Origin: Spirogloea muscicola
Taxonomy: Eukaryota; Streptophyta; Zygnematophyceae; Spirogloeales; Spirogloeaceae
DNA: 10,234 nucleotides
Direction of reading: 5' to 3'
NCBI GenBank assembly: GCA_009602725.1
Contig: WELB01000092.1
Location: 1 to 10,234, forward strand
Shown: positions 6,601-10,234 of the stretch, piece after piece
Position numbering within the stretch: the first letter of the stretch is position 1
Layout: each line of letters opens with the position of its first letter
Translations under genes and position numbers: made by a program
The notes under the pieces: model-generated
What the model was told of the DNA's origin: nothing
The model's database searches: none
Seen by the model: the letters and a program-made list of their open reading frames with translations, nothing else

Positions 6601-9434
6601 TCGTCGGCGCCAAGCTGGTCAGGGAAGGGCCCCGTGAGGTTGTTGTACGAGATGTCTCTGGATTAGGGCACAGGGAAAGGGCGTGCCTTTCAGTCCCACT
6701 ATGTACTTTATCTACAGCGACGGGCTGCTTAGATGAGAATTCTTGCCAAGTCCCTGCCACAGTGGCAGCAGCTGCGTCCATGCTTCCAGAGCTGGAAACA
6801 TGCCAGCATGACTGGCACACACACAGGTAAGAGCTGACTGCTTTGGGATCAGTAGCAGCAGGATCGTGATTGAGGGCGCACATCACATATAAATCTGGCA
6901 TGTAGTATATTTCTTCCTCGTAGATGAAGTCGGGCCCGCCGCTGAGCTTGTTGTGCCCCAGCTGTCTGCACAGTCAATGCAGGTCAAGATCAGCAAGAAG
7001 AAGTCTTGGTGATCAACTGCATTGCCCTACTGCCAGCAGTCAGACTAGCGGCGCTCAAGCTCTTTGCCCCTGACGATGTCCACTCTATCACCATGCCCTG
7101 CCCTGCTACATACTGGCAGTATCTGCAGGTCTCTTGTCTGGTCCTGATGCTGCCTCCAGCACTTGCAACAAGTGTATGTCATCATAAGCAACGGCTTGCA
7201 GGAACTGTCTGCTGGGGGGGTCCTGTTTTGGATCTAAGCTCCAGCTCGTGGGGGTTGACTTACATCTTCTGAAGCCTAAATAACAAGTTAAGGGATGGGA
7301 TAGGGCCCGTGAAGCCGTTGCGATCGATGATACTGCCACACTCCATGGGACGACAAGTTGTAGCCATAGTGATCAGTAGGTGGCGGAACAGGCTCGTGCT
7401 CCATGCCCGACTCATATGACAGTAGACCTTGAGCTCCCACTCGCAGGCACATGCGCAAGTGGGGCCAGATGGGGCCATGGTCACTGACAGGATGCTCAAG
7501 TTGGCCATGTTGCTGATGTTGCTGGGGATCTGCCCAGTCAGGTTATTGCAGCACAGATGCCTGCTGCTTCAGAGCAATGTGTTAGTGTCTTATCGGTCGA
7601 GTTGGACCGCTTGACTGCGGCAACAACATCCGATGTTCAAGTAGCTCAGCTTGCTGGCTCAGGTCAGTGGCAGAGGAGGTAGGCAGGACGACCCACAGGA
7701 GGCTCAGCTTTCTCATCTCCACGAGTGAAACGGGAATGGCCCCAGTCAGAAAGTTGTGGTCTAAGTTACTGCACATGCGAGACACTCCACTCTGTTTGAG
7801 ATTGTACCAGCCAGAGTCCACAACTTTGAGCAGACCACCCACGCGATAACTCGTAGTGAATGCTTTCCAAACGAGCATCTACTTGGTCCATTTCCATCAC
7901 GTAGGTATGCTGCCCTCTTCCCTGCTGACCTCACTCCACATACAACCCTACTTCCCCTCGTCTCAATACGCGGTGCTTAACGTTCCCAAGCAGACGCAGC
8001 TGTCTGTGCGAATTCTGGGTCTGGGAGCATACAGCAAGTCCAGCTTGTTGAGCTTGGAGATGCTTGATGGAATGGATCCAGTCAGCCGGTTGTAGTTGAG
8101 GTACCTTATCCACACAGCACGCACGAGGAGAGCCATCAATGTGCTGCTCAACCGCAGGGACAGTGGACTTGGATGAGGATGCTTGCAGTCGCAATGCGGG
8201 ACAGACTGTGGTCAGATGCAGCCTCGCATCTCATGGATCTATCACGCTCAGCACTACCGGCTCTGCGGATCCAGGACGAGGCGGTAACTGACAAGCCATT
8301 GAGATGGAAAGAGCTCGCCTCACAGGTCCGTTAGCTGCGTGAGGCCTCCGATGGCACTCGTGATGGTGCCACTCAGGTTGGCGCTTGTCAGAATTCTAAG
8401 AAAGAGTACAGGACACCATCGGATGCTCACATCAGGTCGACAGGGTCGACAGGCACCATCCATCAAGCAGCAAGGGTGAACCTCTGGGATGCAACTCGCC
8501 GATGGTGATCACCTCGTACTCAGGACATGCAAGTATCCAAGTCTGTCGAGCCGGCACCATGCACGTGGGAGCAGATGGGAACAAGACAAACGGTGCAATG
8601 GAGTTTCCAGTGCCGGTGCTGCTGCCAATGGAGGACCAGCGAGCCAAGGGGCCACTCACAGGGAGGTGACGCGGGTGCTGTTGTATCCGCAGCCAATGCC
8701 ATACCAGGAGCAGTTGCCGCCAGTGGCATTGCAGCCCGTGCAGGGGTTGGGGCCCACCCAGCTCGATAGAACGGATGGATTGAGCACCGCATTCTTGAAC
8801 GCTTGCAGCGTGGGCACTGCAGCGGGTGAGGCCATGCTGACAGAGTACTCATGCACCGTGCGATGCACATGCAATGCACATCCGTGCCGGCCAGGCCATA
8901 GCCAGGACGCAGCGCGCGCCGAGCTCTGCACATTGGTGGGGCGCGGTGGGAGGCCCCGAAGCGGTATATGGCTGTCGGCGCCCGAGCGCAGGGGCTCACG
9001 GTCGGGATGGATGGCGAGCAGCCGACGACCGGCTGCCGACTCGGGCGCGACCTGCCGCGGGTACAAGTCCTGCAGCGGTGCATGCACGTCCGATCAGCGA
9101 GTTCCGGAGCCACGGCCGGGGCTTTCCGCTGGAGGGGCGCCAGGAGGCGAGGTAGTTGCGGTGCGAGGCAGGCAGCACGCGCGGGTCTCGCAATGGCTGC
9201 CGCCAGGCGGCGAGTGGCTGAAGCTGCCTGCTTGGCCAAGCAGAGCCTGCAGGCTCATGCCGGCTGCTGGCAGCCCGAGCTGGAAGCTGGGCGGTGAGAA
9301 GGTGGTGGGAGGGGCGGGCGGGCGCGCGAGGGCAGGGTGCGGTGGTGCCAGGAGGTCACTTGGGTGGCGGGGGCGCCGGGCAGGGCTGGCGCGGCGGCGG
9401 CGGCGAGGGCGGCCAGCGCCAGGAGGAGGGCCAT
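368..9434 (-). CDS. Secreted leucine-rich repeat protein with a cysteine-module array (23 exons)
   Basis: Spliced minus-strand gene, rebuilt by hand: 9434-9360, 8847-8660, 8395-8324, 8104-8033, 7768-7697, 7560-7489, 7332-7264, 6965-6882, 6657-6568, 6166-6095, 5849-5626, 5341-5230, 4908-4819, 4384-4268, 3919-3830, 3458-3348, 3038-2946, 2646-2548, 2333-2202, 1954-1868, 1320-1219, 1056-955, 662-368. These sum to 2520 nt, 839 aa plus TGA, in one unbroken frame; all introns are GT-AG. The product has a signal peptide (1-25), LRR N-cap (about 35-85), about ten LRRs (88-335), a cysteine C-cap (about 336-363), eleven four-cysteine modules (364-741) and a 14-cysteine C-terminus. Many N-glycosylation sequons fit secretion. 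No kinase or membrane segment is visible. Plant-type LRRs usually bind proteins, peptides or glycans, so an extracellular recognition or cell-wall role is inferred. The cysteine modules match no family I can name with confidence. The least certain part is the exon 1 to 2 splice. Confidence 0.85.
4043..4100. repeat. 29-bp tandem duplication inside intron 14
   Basis: Two adjacent 29-bp copies (4043-4071 and 4072-4100) differ at only two positions; each begins TGCAAGCTGTGAGC. They lie in the 348-bp intron between the exons ending at 4268 and starting at 3919. The duplication appears recent because the copies are nearly identical. No function is evident. Confidence 0.85.
4604..4622. repeat. 19-bp perfect inverted repeat inside intron 13
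   Basis: GCAACCACT, one base, then AGTGGTTGC forms a perfect palindrome with 9-bp arms and a 1-base centre. It lies in the 434-bp intron between 4908-4819 and 4384-4268. With such a short loop it is more likely a protein-binding palindrome or chance than an RNA hairpin. Confidence 0.6.
5626..8395 (-). other. Exons 3-11: plant-type LRR array with C-terminal cap
   Basis: Nine exons: 8395-8324, 8104-8033, 7768-7697, 7560-7489, 7332-7264, 6965-6882, 6657-6568, 6166-6095 and 5849-5626. Five are exactly 72 nt (one 24-residue repeat each); the others are 69, 84 and 90 nt plus a longer last exon. Motifs include NRLTGSIPSSISKLNKLDLL, NFLTGAIPVSLVEMRKLSLL, NNLTGQIPSNISNMANLSIL and NGFTGPIP, which match the plant-specific LxxNxLxGxIPxxLxxLxxLxxL consensus. 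All junctions up to exon 11 are phase 2 and fall in the last leucine or isoleucine of a repeat. Middle repeats are diverged (HNKLSGGPDFIYEEEIYY lacks the IP; the exon at 6657-6568 carries an insertion, GADDRPPGAAG). Exon 11 holds two repeats and a cap with a cysteine pair (NNCFQPPAAHQRSVAFC). Confidence 0.9.
8660..8847 (-). other. Exon 2: LRR N-terminal cap
   Basis: The exon encodes VPTLQAFKNAVLNPSVLSSW, then a cysteine-rich stretch (NPCTGCNATGGNCSWYGIGC), then NSTRVTSL leading into the first repeat. The order of an xLxAFKxA helix, an LSSW turn, a CxxC...C-x-W-x-G-I-x-C core and RVTSL is the hallmark of the LRRNT_2 cap of plant-type LRR receptors. The algal version here has extra cysteines and an insertion (TGCNATGGN). 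Three glycosylation sequons are present (NAT, NCS, NST). The exon ends CT|GTGAGT in phase 2, and the first base of exon 3 completes a leucine codon. The downstream boundary is secure; the upstream boundary is tentative, and the open frame continues upstream to about 9087 without a recognisable domain. Confidence 0.8.
9360..9434 (-). other. Exon 1: start codon and signal peptide
   Basis: The ATG at 9434-9432 sits in a strong context (CCCGCCATGG). It opens 25 codons that read as a textbook signal peptide: MALLLALAALAAAAAP, then a short turn ending GAPATQ. The exon ends in phase 0 before a GTGACC donor. I chose this start because the LRR N-cap exon has no convincing signal peptide of its own, and this is the only good hydrophobic leader upstream on the strand. 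The partner acceptor is the weak point. A phase-0 acceptor at 8848 keeps the frame, while a better-looking GCTGCAG acceptor just downstream would need a phase-1 donor that I do not see. Confidence 0.65.
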
Positions 9435-9811
9435 GGCGGGCGGCGGGCGAGGCGGCGGTGGAGCGCCAGGCAGGTGCGCACCGAGGGAGGTGGTACGTGG
9501 CTGAGCGCAGCGGGGCCGCAGGCGAGGCATGCAGGGCGGGCGCGCTCGTCCTTCGTGGTCGGCCTGTGGATGTTGTCGTTTGCCAGCCCCTCGTCTTCTT
9601 TCCACGGGCGAGCAAGCTCCTGTTCCTCCTCCTCCTCGTACACCCCCGTTGCCGGCAGCAGAAAGAAGTGGCACTCCCAATGGGGGCAAGGGCTGCGAAA
9701 AGCCAGCCCAAAAAGATTCACAAAGGTTCAGAGGGGCCTAAGAGCGGTGAGCAGCTACAGGTTCAGAGGGGCCTGAGGATGCAATGGTAAAACAGGGGGA
9801 GAATGGATCAC
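9435..9811 (-). promoter_or_regulatory. Presumed promoter and 5' UTR of the LRR-cysteine gene
   Basis: This 377-bp spacer separates the start codon at 9434 from the stop of the retroelement-like frame on the same strand. Next to the ATG it is very GC-rich, and on the minus strand it includes a GAGGAGGAGGAGG run near 9626-9640. I see no clear TATA box and cannot place a transcription start. Open frames cross it in several phases, which high GC alone explains. The part nearest 9811 probably belongs to the 3' end of the retroelement fragment. Confidence 0.4.
9724..9774 (-). repeat. 16-bp direct repeat, 35-bp period
   Basis: AGGTTCAGAGGGGCCT occurs perfectly at 9724-9739 and again at 9759-9774, a 35-bp period with a diverged spacer. 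It lies just downstream of the stop of the retroelement-like frame, in the position of that element's 3' UTR. Short tandem units near the 3' end are common in non-LTR elements, so it may be the element's tail. Alternatively it could be an upstream regulatory repeat of the LRR gene. Confidence 0.6.
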
Positions 9812-10234
9812 TCAATAAGTACGAGTGAGGAGCCTCAGATCCGACAGACTAGCGGCCGGGAAGCTATCACCCTGAAGAAAGCCAGAGCCCGCAGCGAGAG
9901 CACGGCCAGCTCGCAGATGCAGAGCGTGGGCCATGGACCGCTGCAGGGATACAGAGAGGCGCATCCGATATACCTGAGCCCACGAGCCCGCGGCGTTGAA
10001 GTCGGCTGGCTCGCCGCGTCTGCGGGACACAGCCCGCCGCGCAAGCCTAGCCAATAGGTCAAGCCACTGGGACCCAAGAGCCCCGTGCACGTCCACCGCC
10101 AAGGGGACGAACTCGTCGGCAGGTGGGTGATCGGAGTGCTTGGCCGCCTTGCAGCGAGCGGCCTTCGAGGCAGCGTGGCCGGCCCGCGAGGCAGAGAGCC
10201 CCAGGTTGGAGCGGTCGACCACATCGGTGGTGAC
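9812..10234 (-). CDS. C-terminal fragment of a non-LTR retrotransposon-type protein (partial)
   Basis: The frame is open from the right window edge for 141 codons to a TGA at 9814-9812, so the 5' end is missing. It encodes DVVDRSNLGLSASRAGHAAS, then an alanine- and lysine-rich helix (KAARCKAAKHSD), then DEFVPLAVDVHGALGSQWLD, and later RMRLSVSLQRSMAHALHLRA. An alanine-rich segment, an F-x-P-L-A-x-(D/E)-x-x-G-x-L-G core and an R-x-S-V-x-L-Q-R helix are, as I recall, typical of the region after the reverse transcriptase domain in proteins abundant in algal genomes. No catalytic motif lies inside the window. It could be the end of an intact element, a 5'-truncated insertion, or a domesticated copy. 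Confidence 0.6.
   Translation of the reverse strand, partial: VTTDVVDRSNLGLSASRAGHAASKAARCKAAKHSDHPPADEFVPLAVDVHGALGSQWLDLLARLARRAVSRRRGEPADFNAAGSWAQVYRMRLSVSLQRSMAHALHLRAGRALAAGSGFLQGDSFPAASLSDLRLLTRTY

Noticed and set aside
6291-6830. 179-codon open frame on the plus strand
   Set aside because: It is antisense to the LRR exon at 6568-6657, and its translation shows no domain.
8435-8452. GGTCGACAG repeated twice in tandem
   Set aside because: A 9-bp doublet inside an intron is too short to carry meaning without comparative data.
368-9434. The gene as a pseudogene, because no single long open frame exists
   Set aside because: The 23 exons join into 840 codons with no internal stop, GT-AG borders throughout and matching phases, which is not expected for a decayed gene.
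8489-9790. 433-codon open frame on the plus strand
   Set aside because: It is antisense to the signal-peptide and LRR-cap exons in very GC-rich DNA, where long stop-free frames are expected. It is rich in Gly, Arg and Ala with no recognisable domain.

Overview
The window looks like nuclear DNA of a green alga. I would place it among trebouxiophytes or their relatives, but that is inference. Three things point this way. The left end carries plant-type CCCTAAA (TTTAGGG) telomere-like repeats. One gene is cut into many short exons by GT-AG introns of 136-547 bp. Its product combines plant-type leucine-rich repeats (LRRs) with a cysteine-rich array. I see no bacterial operon, rRNA, tRNA or CRISPR array.

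Almost the whole window (9434 down to 368, minus strand) is one gene that I rebuilt by hand as 23 exons. The exon lengths total 2520 nt, which is 839 codons plus a TGA stop, with no internal stop. The order is: a signal-peptide exon (9360-9434); an exon with an LRR N-terminal cap (8660-8847); nine exons with about ten LRRs and a C-terminal cap (8395-5626); eleven exons that each encode one four-cysteine module (5341-955); and a final exon with a twelfth module and a dense cysteine tail (662-368). No transmembrane segment or kinase is visible, so the product is predicted to be secreted or cell-wall associated.

Intron phases support the model. Every intron inside the LRR array and inside the cysteine array is phase 2. 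The one intron where the two arrays meet is phase 1, and the one after the signal peptide is phase 0. This looks like a gene assembled from exon cassettes.

To the right, 9812-10234 (minus) holds the end of an open frame that resembles the C-terminal tail of algal non-LTR-type reverse transcriptase proteins. It runs off the window. The 9435-9811 spacer holds a short direct repeat and the presumed promoter and 5' UTR of the LRR gene. To the left, 1-367 holds the presumed 3' UTR and degenerate telomere repeats only about 300 bp past the stop, which suggests a subtelomeric locus.
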